Shown piece after piece: positions 9,728 to 18,336 of a stretch of DNA of 64,000 nucleotides. The stretch spans positions 3,596,001-3,660,000 of the forward strand of contig NZ_JAANAT010000001.1 of the NCBI RefSeq assembly GCF_011089895.1, given 5' to 3'. The translations under genes and the position numbers were made by a program. The stretch is from Mucilaginibacter inviolabilis. GTDB lineage: Bacteria; Bacteroidota; Bacteroidia; Sphingobacteriales; Sphingobacteriaceae. Under the pieces are notes generated by a model that made no database searches, was not told the DNA's origin, and saw only the letters and a program-made list of their open reading frames with translations. Position 1 is the first letter of the stretch. Every line of letters starts with the position of its first letter.

Positions 9728-10939
9728 TTATTGCATAACTATAATCCTCCTTCCTGTAATTTTAAAGTGTACCTTTCCTATTTTTTCCAGATTATTCAAT
9801 AATTCTGTAATTCCTTTGGAGCGGTAAAATGTGCCCCCAAAACACTGATTCTCAAAGCTGCCCTGATATTCAACATCTACATCATACCAGCGCGACAACT
9901 TTTTCATGATGGTGTTAATATTGTCGTCATTAAATACGAAATACCCATTTTTCCAGGCCATCACCTGATTGATGCTGGCATCAGAAATATTAATTAAATC
10001 GGCGTTATTTTTCACTACCGCCTGTTGGCCAGGCTTCAATAAACGCTGTTTACTATTTTTTGTAATCAGAACAGATCCTTCTAACAAAGTAGTGGTAAGC
10101 TCTGAGTCATCAGCATAAGCTGCGATATTGAAATGTGTCCCCAAAACTTTCACACACACATTATTTACACACACATAAAAAGGCTTATCCTTATTTTTAG
10201 CGACTTCGAAATAGGCTTCACCGGTAAGTTTTACATGCCTTTCGTTACCGGCAAACTCAACCGGGTAGCTTAAGGATGAAGAAGAGTTTAGCCACACATT
10301 AGTACCATCTGGAAGTTTTACTTTATACTCACCTCCCCGGGGAGTAGTCAATGTATTATATACAGTATCAGTGTTGGAGATGGTTGGATGATTATCGGTC
10401 TCTGTGTTGTAAACCAATCCTTCATTGTGAGCTTTGTTAACTATTGTGCGGCCCGATTTTGTGAGCATCCCATCAGCTGCGCTGTCTAGTAAAATAACTT
10501 TTCCATTAGCCAGCGTTAACGTTGCTTTAGCGCTGCCCGGTAAAATTTGGGCAGATTTAACTACAGCCAAATTATCCTGATCCGTTACTTTGTGATATTT
10601 GTTAAATAAAAAATAAAAGCTAACAGCGCTAAAAAAAATAAGGAGAGCAGCAACTCTTATCCAACTGCGGTACCATTTATTTACGGGCTTAGCATCCTCA
10701 GGCTCTTCGTTTTGACGGATAAACCTGGAATCGGATTTAATGCGCTCTAAAACTTTTTTAGCTTGAAAACGATTAAATTCCGGCCCTTCTTCCAGCGTTA
10801 GTAATCGCTCATCTATTGTCTTCGCTATTTCATCCGGGTCGTTATTTCGCAGATAATCAAGCAACTCAATACAATCAGTATCAGTTATGGTATTGTTAAA
10901 ATACTGTTGCAATAAACGCTCGAGTTTATCCTTGTTCAT
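9728..10939 (-). CDS. FecR-family anti-sigma factor
   Basis: This inner-membrane protein of about 403 residues should hold the neighbouring ECF sigma factor inactive until the STN-bearing SusC senses its substrate. It has a cytoplasmic sigma-binding part (1-90), one membrane helix (about 94-113, WIRVAALLIFFSAVSF), a periplasmic FecR domain with TTPRGGEYKVKLPDGTNVWL and the GEAYFEVAK motif, and a C-terminal DUF4974-like domain with the NINTIMKKLSRWYDVDVEY signature. I start at the ATG at 10939, where MNKDKLERLLQQYF matches family N-termini; an upstream in-frame extension to 10987 reads as non-family sequence. It lies 86 bp after the sigma gene, the usual order. Confidence 0.93.
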   Translation of the reverse strand: MNKDKLERLLQQYFNNTITDTDCIELLDYLRNNDPDEIAKTIDERLLTLEEGPEFNRFQAKKVLERIKSDSRFIRQNEEPEDAKPVNKWYRSWIRVAALLIFFSAVSFYFLFNKYHKVTDQDNLAVVKSAQILPGSAKATLTLANGKVILLDSAADGMLTKSGRTIVNKAHNEGLVYNTETDNHPTISNTDTVYNTLTTPRGGEYKVKLPDGTNVWLNSSSSLSYPVEFAGNERHVKLTGEAYFEVAKNKDKPFYVCVNNVCVKVLGTHFNIAAYADDSELTTTLLEGSVLITKNSKQRLLKPGQQAVVKNNADLINISDASINQVMAWKNGYFVFNDDNINTIMKKLSRWYDVDVEYQGSFENQCFGGTFYRSKGITELLNNLEKIGKVHFKITGRRIIVMQ

Positions 10940-11025
10940 ATATAATGGTTTATAATACCCAGGATGGGCTTGGTATGTAGAGAACACACCAACTGTATGA
11001 TAGGACTAGTCAGAAATAAAAAAAA

Positions 11026-11637
11026 TTATATCCAGAAAAATAAAACTGCAAAATAGATGAGATCTGAATACTGTAAATGAGATTTTAAGGTTTTGAGCGC
11101 CTCAACCATATGGTTTTTTACCGTATTGGGCGATATCTGCAATTGATCGGCTATTTCTTTATGTGATAGATGCTCTACACGACTTAATCTGAATATTAAC
11201 TGCTGTTGTTTGGGCAATTTATTAATGATCTTTTCTGTAAACTGCTCCAGTTCATTCACCAGCAGATCCTCTTCTGTATCGTTATGTATGGTTGCCACAC
11301 GGCCGATCAATTTATCGGCGAACTCTCTTGACTGGCAAATTTGCCTTAACGCGTTTAATGATAATCTTTTGGCAATTACATAAATGTACAGCCATATATT
11401 TCCTTCGGGGTTCAGTTTCTCCCGGCTCATCCAAAGATTTATAAAACACTCCTGAACAACTTCTTCGCTCTGCTCCCTGTCTTTTAAAAATCTGAATGCC
11501 AGTCTGTAAACTTTTTCACAGTACATTTCATAGATAGCATCAAATGCAGACTCTTCGCCTGCAATCAATTGCTGAATTTGATTACTGTTAATAATTTTAT
11601 GCACTTTACTATTTACGTTTATAATTAATTGGGACAT
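11026..11637 (-). CDS. ECF RNA polymerase sigma factor (FecI-like, Bacteroidota SusC-linked type)
   Basis: This 203-residue sigma-70 family protein has region 2 (about 30-95, with YRLAFRFLKDREQSEEVVQECF) and region 4 (about 140-190, with the helix-turn-helix HKEIADQLQISPNTVKNHM). It is the first gene of the minus-strand glycan locus and is followed by its likely anti-sigma FecR. Expected role: it directs transcription of the SusC/SusD genes when the transducer relays substrate binding. The last residues (IYFAVLFFWI) are hydrophobic, a common feature of this group, but their role is not known to me. Confidence 0.93.
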   Translation of the reverse strand: MSQLIINVNSKVHKIINSNQIQQLIAGEESAFDAIYEMYCEKVYRLAFRFLKDREQSEEVVQECFINLWMSREKLNPEGNIWLYIYVIAKRLSLNALRQICQSREFADKLIGRVATIHNDTEEDLLVNELEQFTEKIINKLPKQQQLIFRLSRVEHLSHKEIADQLQISPNTVKNHMVEALKTLKSHLQYSDLIYFAVLFFWI

Positions 11638-11889
11638 AAATATAGACAGGAATTTTTGATATTACCATCCACTTTTCTATTTATATACCACTACATTAAC
11701 ACTACCAGAAAAAAATATTAAGAACAGTAAGCTAATAATAAGTTAAAGTTGATGTAATATACAAGAGCTGTAAATCATCACCGGTCATACGGTCTTACTT
11801 CTTTTCACTGTAGAAGTTAATAGTGTACTTTATTAAGTAATTGATAGGCATAATTTGTAATTTGGCCATATAAATTTGATTGATGATTT

Positions 11890-12654
11890 ATGATCAATTT
11901 AACAGAGCGACACCAGTATATTATCAATAAAATGCAAAAAGAAGGCTATGTTGAAGTAGTTGACTTATGCAAAGAGTTAAAAGTTTCGTCCGTAACTATC
12001 AGGAAGGATCTGAAATATCTGGAAGAAAAAAACTTGCTTTTTCGTACGCATGGGGGTGCAACACAAAGTAATCCTTACACTACAGACCGACCTGTAAATG
12101 AAAAAGAAAAAATAAAATCGAACGAGAAGATGCGCATCGGGGCTGCCGCTGCCGGCCTAATAGGCGTTAATGATTCCATTATTCTGGCCTCTGGGACAAC
12201 CATACAGGCCTTTGCAAAAAGCATACAAGCCAAGGAAGCTCTTACGGTTATTACTTCGTCATTAAATGTGGCTATTGAATTAATCCATACCCCTGGGGTT
12301 GAGGTATTGCAACTGGGGGGAATGATCAGAAAAAGCTCTTCATCGGTGATGGGAGCTTATGCAGAAAATATTCTGAAAGATTTCTTTTGCAGCATGCTGT
12401 TTTTAGGAGTGGATGGTATTGATATTGAATATGGACTAACCACCACCAATGCCATGGAGGCTCATCTGAATAAACAAATGATGGCCATTTCCAACAAAAC
12501 TATTGTACTGGCCGATTCGACCAAATTCGGGAAACGCGGATTTGGTAAAATATGCAATATTGATGAAATAGATCAGATCATTACCGATGATCAGATATCT
12601 GATCACGTAGTAAACACACTGGAAAGCGCTGGCGTTACCGTTACCATTGCTTAA
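11890..12654 (+). CDS. DeoR/GlpR-family transcriptional regulator
   Basis: This 254-residue DNA-binding regulator has an N-terminal DeoR helix-turn-helix (about 20-55, VVDLCKELKVSSVTIRKDL followed by RTHGGA) and a C-terminal sugar-phosphate sensor domain of the ISOCOT fold with the NDSIILASGTT and DSTKFGKRGF motifs. Family members usually respond to phosphorylated sugars. It is divergent from the sigma/FecR/SusCD locus across a 252-bp gap and may regulate sugar metabolism linked to that locus; this is inferred from position only. A TAAATTTG sequence at 11871-11878 resembles a -7 element but is only 11 bp from the start codon, so I do not call it. Confidence 0.93.
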   Translation: MINLTERHQYIINKMQKEGYVEVVDLCKELKVSSVTIRKDLKYLEEKNLLFRTHGGATQSNPYTTDRPVNEKEKIKSNEKMRIGAAAAGLIGVNDSIILASGTTIQAFAKSIQAKEALTVITSSLNVAIELIHTPGVEVLQLGGMIRKSSSSVMGAYAENILKDFFCSMLFLGVDGIDIEYGLTTTNAMEAHLNKQMMAISNKTIVLADSTKFGKRGFGKICNIDEIDQIITDDQISDHVVNTLESAGVTVTIA

Positions 12655-12661
12655 TGACAGC

Positions 12662-13393
12662 TTAAAAAGCCTTACGCAATTTGATGATCCGCATCCAATG
12701 CATCAGTTTCATCACGGGGTAAACCGGATCTATCTCAAACCATTTTTTGCCAAAATTAGCGCTGTTTGGATGCCTGTGATGATTGTTTTGAAATAGCTCT
12801 CCCAACATCAGGAAATCAAATGGGGTGGTATTTTTTGACTGATCGTTATTATCAAAATTAGTATAACCATATTTATGCCCGCACCAGTTCACAATAGCCC
12901 CGTGAACAGGCCCCATCATAAAATGTATGGGTAAAAGCAGAAACATCCACCAATGACTGGCATAAACAAGATAAAAACAGGTATATGCAGCTCCAAATAG
13001 TAGCCTGGAGAGTATAGAAGAACCTATCCTGTCAATTAACGGCCATTCGGGATAATTGCCCGAAAACCTGGCTTCGGGTTCTGTAGTTCTTTTTAAATGA
13101 TCCCTGAATGTTATAATAGTAGCCTTCATCATTTGAAAAATATCCGTAAAGAAATGAGGGGAATGTGGATCTTTCTCGGTATCACTGTAAGCATGGTGCT
13201 CGCGGTGCATGATGGCATAAGCCCTTGGGTTTAAAAATGAGGCTCCCTCAAAAAAATAAGCCATTAAATAAAATACCCGTTCGGCAGTTTTACTGGTAGT
13301 AAACATGCGATGGGACGCATAGCGGTGTTGAAAAAAGGTTTGGAAAAACAAGGACAAAAACCAATGTGCAATAAAAAAAATGAGGATCGTCAT
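12662..13393 (-). CDS. Acyl-CoA desaturase-type membrane fatty-acid desaturase
   Basis: This 243-residue integral membrane protein carries the three histidine clusters of membrane desaturases: HRYASH (23-28), HREHH (63-67) and NNHHRHP (203-209). These bind the di-iron centre that inserts a cis double bond into an acyl chain. Hydrophobic segments at the start and around 135-165 fit the four-helix topology. It is shorter than typical 300-residue delta-9 desaturases but keeps all three boxes. It ends 8 bp from the end of the convergent DeoR gene. Unsaturated acyl chains are also the substrates of the methyltransferases encoded 7 kb away, but a link is inference. Confidence 0.9.
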   Translation of the reverse strand: MTILIFFIAHWFLSLFFQTFFQHRYASHRMFTTSKTAERVFYLMAYFFEGASFLNPRAYAIMHREHHAYSDTEKDPHSPHFFTDIFQMMKATIITFRDHLKRTTEPEARFSGNYPEWPLIDRIGSSILSRLLFGAAYTCFYLVYASHWWMFLLLPIHFMMGPVHGAIVNWCGHKYGYTNFDNNDQSKNTTPFDFLMLGELFQNNHHRHPNSANFGKKWFEIDPVYPVMKLMHWMRIIKLRKAF

Positions 13394-13735
13394 AAAATAA
13401 ACTAATGTGAATTAATCACCGTCAGTTCATCGGCTTTAATGACGAACGCATGGCTTAATGATCGGAAAAGCCAGAGAAGGATAATATGAATTATTCTTTG
13501 AGTTCGACGACGAGTATGCTATGTAGCGGAGTGCTGCAAGTTAATACCTTTTCATGATCATTATTACAATAAATGATTTCTAAATTGTTATTATTTCGTT
13601 TTAAAATTATTCCCTTATGGCAGTTTTGCAGGCGAGGGCTATACGGGCAATTTCATCCTAGCATTTAAAGGTAACACCCCGGTTGTTTCGGCGTAAAGTC
13701 CGTCAAAATTCCATTTTAAACCAATCAGAAATATC
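13394..13735. other. Intergenic stretch, no gene seen
   Basis: These 342 bp separate the desaturase start from the small unknown gene. I see no convincing reading frame, strong hairpin or promoter motif. The promoter of the desaturase should lie at the left end of the stretch. Confidence 0.5.
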
Positions 13736-14026
13736 TCAGACAGATTTCCATATCTTGAATACGTTTTCGTACCGGGAATCAGTATCACGTATAACAACCG
13801 ATAAGTGATCCTGGCGTACTGGAAAATGCTGATCGATAGCACCATATATTTTTTGCAGGAGATTACCCAGCTTTTGTTCAAAATCAGCTTTACTGATACT
13901 GATCAGTACCTGGTTACCCAAAGCAGCCACAATCCCTTGTTCTCCAATCTCGCTTTTTAGCAAATGGATCACGTTAACCGTTAAGGTTCTGGCAGCAATT
14001 TCTGCCATTGTTATCATTTCGTTCAT
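13736..14026 (-). CDS. Small protein of unknown function (96 aa)
   Basis: I do not recognise this family. The product is 96 residues, soluble and without a signal peptide or cysteine. It begins MNEMITMAEIAARTLTVNVI and has a regular mix of predicted helix and strand. It starts 37 bp after the stop of the RRM gene on the same strand, so the two may be co-transcribed. An overlapping frame (13639-13881) in another phase looks like a shadow. The case for coding rests on length, spacing and a plausible composition. Confidence 0.6.
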   Translation of the reverse strand: MNEMITMAEIAARTLTVNVIHLLKSEIGEQGIVAALGNQVLISISKADFEQKLGNLLQKIYGAIDQHFPVRQDHLSVVIRDTDSRYENVFKIWKSV

Positions 14027-14063
14027 TATAATACCCCAATTAAAATGGTAAAAGCGTACTTGT

Positions 14064-14351
14064 TTATCTTAATGAGATACGTGGGCGTTTATGTACGTGG
14101 ATTTCTTCAGGTTGCTGATCGGCTAGTTTAACCACAATGTCCCGATCACCAATGGTACTGCCGTCAAGTTCTTTGATCGCCTGCAATCCTTGCTGATTAT
14201 CCTGCATCTCAACAAAACCAAAGCCTTTACTTTTACCTGTTTTGGGTTCTGTTATAATTTTAACTGCAATAACGGCACCAAATAATTCAAACAATTGCCT
14301 GATACCTACACCACCTACATAGAATGGAATATTGGCTACAAAAATTTTCAT
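14064..14351 (-). CDS. Single-RRM RNA-binding protein
   Basis: This 95-residue protein is essentially one RNA-recognition motif: RNP2 is IFVANI (3-8) and RNP1 is KGFGFVEM (42-49), with the aromatic residues needed for base stacking. A short basic tail ends HVHKRPRISLR. Small RRM proteins of this kind are common in Bacteroidota and cyanobacteria, often linked to cold or stress responses, though most have no proven target. The gene stands in front of a 96-residue unknown gene on the same strand. Confidence 0.93.
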   Translation of the reverse strand: MKIFVANIPFYVGGVGIRQLFELFGAVIAVKIITEPKTGKSKGFGFVEMQDNQQGLQAIKELDGSTIGDRDIVVKLADQQPEEIHVHKRPRISLR

Positions 14352-14554
14352 AGTTCCTGATTTTTAATGATAAACACTTATTAACCTTCAGTTAATAAAT
14401 AACGATTCGGATTTATGAAAAGTTTAAGATATTTATAAAAATTACTGATTATGATTTATTGATGACAACAATTATAAACCAGGCAGTTCAGAAAACAGCG
14501 CTAACCTTCTGAAAACAAGGCACGAACAGCAAATTACAACATAATCACAAAATT

Positions 14555-14583
14555 AAAAAGCCCGGCTTTGTACCGAGCTTTTT
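14555..14583 (-). terminator. Intrinsic terminator
   Basis: AAAAAGC-CGG pairs with CCG-GCTTTTT around a 7-base loop with one mismatch. It lies about 50 bp after the stop of the secreted unknown (14631) and gives U-runs in both directions. Confidence 0.7.
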
Positions 14584-14630
14584 ACATTATGGACGCGTTA
14601 ATAGTTAATTAGAGAATAATTTATTGGGCA

Positions 14631-15203
14631 TTAAGCGTGTTTAAAGTACAGATATTTGATCTCGTACTGGCGACTCACCTTATCAAATGCCACGAGATCA
14701 GCATCACTCCGGAAATGATTTCGAATACCGTAACGAAACTCGGTACGGGCCGGAAAGCTTTTATCCATATTTTCTATAGTTAAACTTAAAACTGGGTTTG
14801 CTGTGCTGACGCTATAAAAGTAACGTTCAACAGGCGCATATCCTTTGCCTTGCTGGGCCAGCTGCTGACGACTGTAAAGCATAAAACCGGCGGTATCCAG
14901 TATTTTATAAGTTGCGTTATCATAAAGCCTGAAATCCTGGTTATTTTGACGGTATCCAAATATTTCACTTTTAGATAACTTCATTTTTTTACCCTGGTAA
15001 ACCAGTGTTACATACTTTCCGTTTAAAAATCCGTTCAATTGGAGTTTATCGTTTTTATCCAGGGCATAACTTAATTTCCCCGATTTGTAATCCTGCTCGT
15101 TAAGATATATACCATTGACGTTTTTTGTACTTTGTGCTTGTGATCGTACACCTTGTATACAGATCACCATCACTACGATGAGCACCTTGATTGATGTTTT
15201 CAT
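14631..15203 (-). CDS. Secreted protein of unknown function (190 aa)
   Basis: The product has a clear signal peptide (hydrophobic core IKVLIVVMVICIQGV, cut near SQAQS, residue 24) and a mature part rich in Tyr and Lys. I do not recognise a domain. The region around YLNEQDYKSGKLSYALDKND suggests a small beta-rich periplasmic protein. It stands alone between two terminator-like hairpins on the same strand, so it is probably monocistronic. Confidence 0.75.
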   Translation of the reverse strand: MKTSIKVLIVVMVICIQGVRSQAQSTKNVNGIYLNEQDYKSGKLSYALDKNDKLQLNGFLNGKYVTLVYQGKKMKLSKSEIFGYRQNNQDFRLYDNATYKILDTAGFMLYSRQQLAQQGKGYAPVERYFYSVSTANPVLSLTIENMDKSFPARTEFRYGIRNHFRSDADLVAFDKVSRQYEIKYLYFKHA

Positions 15204-15251
15204 TTTTTATATTATTTAATGATGCCATACTATAAACTAATAGTATTTCTT

Positions 15252-15277
15252 TAAAAAGCCGGGCTGCCCCCCCGGCT
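15252..15277 (-). terminator. Intrinsic terminator of the porin gene
   Basis: On the minus strand AGCCGGG pairs with CCCGGCT and is followed by TTTTT. It lies about 85 bp after the stop of the porin gene (15361). Confidence 0.7.
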
Positions 15278-15360
15278 CCTACCTTACTAAACTTACCCGA
15301 CACTTGAGCGTAAGTTATTGCAGATTTTGTAATATTTTAGCCAAAAGCTAATTAAAGCAA

Positions 15361-16767
15361 TTAAAACCTTACTAATAATGCACCTATAAACCTTGTTTCG
15401 GATGGTACCAGATCGGGTGTAAAATCTGTTGGTACCGGGGTGGTATTATATCCATCAGGAGAAGTTACGCCACCGTGGCCGGCAAAATAAGGTACACTGG
15501 CGTGGCGATGTACAACCTCCAGGCGAAAGGTCAGATAATCATTCGGCATCAGGTCAATCGTGGTTGAATAGTCATAACCATGAAACTGGTCGCCGGGGTT
15601 AGCTGTAAACGGATGCGAACCAACTGCTCCTGTATTAATAGCAGGTATAGGATTGGCATCTCCTGTTGGATATAACACCAGGTAACGACCCGGGTTATTG
15701 ATCACACCACCGCCAATTGTCCAGCCTAAATGACCTTTGGCCATTACCATACGATGATAGATCATACCACTGGCAAAATATTGAGCCGGCCCTTTGACAG
15801 GATCTGCGTGGAAACCATTTACGCCATCACCTTTTTCAAAACCGATGTCGCCGGTGATAGAGAATGCAGCGCTGTTAACAAAGCTGCCTTTATCCTGACT
15901 TTTAAAATAACGTACCTCGATGCTATTATCTGAGTGAAAACGTTTTCTCCCTGGTTTATCCTGAGTATCGGCACCATAATAAGTATTGGTTAATGCCTGA
16001 AACCATTCTACTGGGCGCCATAAAATCTGGCCGCCTACACCTGGCTGGCTATTGAACATACCATATGATTGCCAGCCGTTTATCAGCCATGGCTCGATTT
16101 TCAGCTTATCGCTTACAAATATCTGTACCCGGATACCGTTAAAAAACCAAGGCGTATTATCAGATGTAAATGATGGCTGATAGGCCCAGTTTTCGGCATT
16201 ATAATAAGAAAATAAACCTACGTATGACATGAATATACCTGCATCAACGTTAATGCCATGTAGCACATTAAAATGATAACCAGCATTGGCTTCACTTAAA
16301 TAACGATAGGCGGTGCCCAAATCATACTGTCCACGGGTAACACTTAAGTCGTTACGCGGTACTACCGTGGCACGTGTACCAAACTGGGTAAGCACGCTGG
16401 CACGAACATTATCATAGTGAAAATCGCCACCGAAGGCAACGGTTGAAATTTCAAACTCATGATCACGGGCCAACGCGGTTGAACCCACTACAGTATGATC
16501 GATAGGATTATGATTTGAAGCGGTATAGTTAAAATCAAGCAGGAAACGGCCGGTAAAGTATTTGGTGTCTAACAGGGCTTTATGCCTCCGATCGTTACCG
16601 TTAAGCCAGGTGAAGTCGCCAAAAGCAAATGGTTCAGCAGGTGCAGCTTTGGTTTTTACAGTATCCTTAACCATGGTACTATCCTTTTTCAAGGTAGTTG
16701 CATGATCCTGGGAATAGGCAGCAGTTAATGTAATGCCTAAAACAAGTGACAATAGAAATCTTTTCAT
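15361..16767 (-). CDS. Outer-membrane beta-barrel porin-like protein
   Basis: This 468-residue protein has a signal peptide (cut near TAAYSQ, residue 20), a short linker rich in Lys, Thr and Ala, and then alternating aromatic/polar strands throughout, such as YFTGRFLLDFNYTAS, ending in ETRFIGALLVRF. A terminal Phe after a strand is the outer-membrane barrel signature. The layout fits the Bacteroidota porins of the BBP2-like group. A substrate cannot be inferred. It follows the terminator of the sigma-54 regulator operon on the same strand and has its own terminator, so it is probably a separate transcription unit. Confidence 0.8.
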   Translation of the reverse strand: MKRFLLSLVLGITLTAAYSQDHATTLKKDSTMVKDTVKTKAAPAEPFAFGDFTWLNGNDRRHKALLDTKYFTGRFLLDFNYTASNHNPIDHTVVGSTALARDHEFEISTVAFGGDFHYDNVRASVLTQFGTRATVVPRNDLSVTRGQYDLGTAYRYLSEANAGYHFNVLHGINVDAGIFMSYVGLFSYYNAENWAYQPSFTSDNTPWFFNGIRVQIFVSDKLKIEPWLINGWQSYGMFNSQPGVGGQILWRPVEWFQALTNTYYGADTQDKPGRKRFHSDNSIEVRYFKSQDKGSFVNSAAFSITGDIGFEKGDGVNGFHADPVKGPAQYFASGMIYHRMVMAKGHLGWTIGGGVINNPGRYLVLYPTGDANPIPAINTGAVGSHPFTANPGDQFHGYDYSTTIDLMPNDYLTFRLEVVHRHASVPYFAGHGGVTSPDGYNTTPVPTDFTPDLVPSETRFIGALLVRF

Positions 16768-16953
16768 TTTAAATATGGATATTATTTGTTTTTTGTGGCG
16801 CGGTAAAGTTTTATTTTGTTGCCTGCCGCAACCACGTTTGTACTATTTGATACTTAGTAGCCAATAGGTATACCAGACTGGCACACCCGGTATATATTAA
16901 TTGATTATCAGCAACTTATTATAAATTTTACTTTTCTGACGCTGCTTATCAAA

Positions 16954-16987
16954 AGAAAACCGTCTCACTTTATTAAGACGGTTTTCT
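16954..16987. terminator. Strong hairpin terminator after the sigma-54 regulator
   Basis: AGAAAACCGTCT pairs perfectly with AGACGGTTTTCT around a 10-base loop. It begins 9 bp after the regulator stop codon and ends the acetyltransferase/deacetylase/regulator operon. Confidence 0.85.
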
Positions 16988-16995
16988 CATTTTGA

Positions 16996-18336
16996 TCAGT
17001 TCATGAGTATTTGGTATTCCTCAATTTTGCGGTAGAGTGTTGCCAGGCCAATACCGAGTATCCTGGCGGCCTCGGTTTTATTGCCCTTGGTGTATTTTAA
17101 TATACGCCTGATGTGGTGTCTCTCCACGCTGTGCAGATCAAGCGCAACCAGGTCATAATAGCCACCATTATGAAATTCATAAGGTAACAGCTTTGGGGTA
17201 AGTAGTGGCTCATCCATTAGGATAATTACCCTTTCTATCACATTTTTTAGCTCCCGGATATTCCCGTTCCACTTGTGTTGGTTCAACAGCTTCAAAAAGG
17301 TTGCATCTACATCAGGTATTTTCTTTTTAACCTTAGCAGAGTAAACTTTTATAAAATGCCGGGCCAATACCTCTATATCCCCTATCCGTTCACGTAATGG
17401 AGGTAATACAATGGAAAATCCGGACAAACGGTAAAACAAATCAAGCCTAAAATGTCCTTCTTCTGATTCTTTTTGCAGGTCGCGGTTAGTAGCGGCAATC
17501 AAGCGTACATTTATTTTGGTGGTTTTTGTTTCGCCAATTTTAATAAAAGTACCATTTTCCAATACGCGCAGTAATTTAGCTTGCAAGTCATGACTCATTT
17601 CTCCTAATTCATCTAAAAAAATAGTTCCACCACTGGCTTCTTCAAATAAGCCTTTTTTATCTTTAACAGCCCCGGTAAACGCCCCGGCCTTATAGCCAAA
17701 CAACTCGCTTTCCAACAATTCTTTACTAAATGCGCTGCAGTTAACCGCCACAAAGGGTTTATCTTTTCTTAGACTCTCATAATGTATGGCTTCGGCAAAC
17801 ACCTCTTTGCCTGTACCCGTTTCACCTAACAGTAAAACAGTAGCATCCGTTCTCGCTACCTTTCTTGCCAATTCAACGGCCTCTAAAATAGCGGGGGATC
17901 TTCCTAAAACTATAGGGAATCCATGCTGTGCTTCTACCTGATCCTGTAGTTCACTCACCTGGTATTGTAAGTTTGCCTTTTGTATAGCTTTACTCACCAT
18001 AGGTATGATCTTATCATTATCATCACCTTTGGTGAGATAATCAAAGGCTCCGTTCTTGATGGCTAAAACCCCATCACTGATAGTACCAAAGGCAGTAAGA
18101 TTGATCACCTCGATATAAGGTTTGATTTGTTTGATCTTGCTTACCAGGTCTACCCCATTGGCGTCGGGTAATTTTACATCACTCAAAACAACCATAATAT
18201 CCTCACGCTCAACTATACGTATGCCTGCTTTGGCATTAGATGCCTGTACTACATGATACCCTTCCAGGCTTAGTATACGGGCCAGTAATTCGCTGAGCTT
18301 AACCTCGTCATCAATTATTAATATGTTTGATTTCAT
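16996..18336 (-). CDS. Sigma-54-dependent response regulator (NtrC family)
   Basis: This 446-residue activator has a receiver domain (1-118; acidic pair D9-D10, phospho-acceptor D53 in VLSDVKLPD), an AAA+ domain (about 142-375; Walker A GETGTGKE 171-178, the sigma-54 contact loop GAFTGA 218-223, Walker B GGTIFLDE 236-243) and a Fis-type helix-turn-helix at the C-terminus (NKTEAARILGIGLATLYRKI). It should open sigma-54 promoters when phosphorylated. No histidine kinase is adjacent, so it is an orphan here. Its start overlaps the end of the M20 gene by 26 bp, implying translational coupling. It is the last gene of a three-gene unit and is followed by a strong terminator. Confidence 0.96.
   Translation of the reverse strand: MKSNILIIDDEVKLSELLARILSLEGYHVVQASNAKAGIRIVEREDIMVVLSDVKLPDANGVDLVSKIKQIKPYIEVINLTAFGTISDGVLAIKNGAFDYLTKGDDNDKIIPMVSKAIQKANLQYQVSELQDQVEAQHGFPIVLGRSPAILEAVELARKVARTDATVLLLGETGTGKEVFAEAIHYESLRKDKPFVAVNCSAFSKELLESELFGYKAGAFTGAVKDKKGLFEEASGGTIFLDELGEMSHDLQAKLLRVLENGTFIKIGETKTTKINVRLIAATNRDLQKESEEGHFRLDLFYRLSGFSIVLPPLRERIGDIEVLARHFIKVYSAKVKKKIPDVDATFLKLLNQHKWNGNIRELKNVIERVIILMDEPLLTPKLLPYEFHNGGYYDLVALDLHSVERHHIRRILKYTKGNKTEAARILGIGLATLYRKIEEYQILMN

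Noticed and set aside
13639..13881. Minus-strand frame of 80 codons
   Set aside because: It overlaps the better-supported 96-residue gene in another frame and has no recognisable features.
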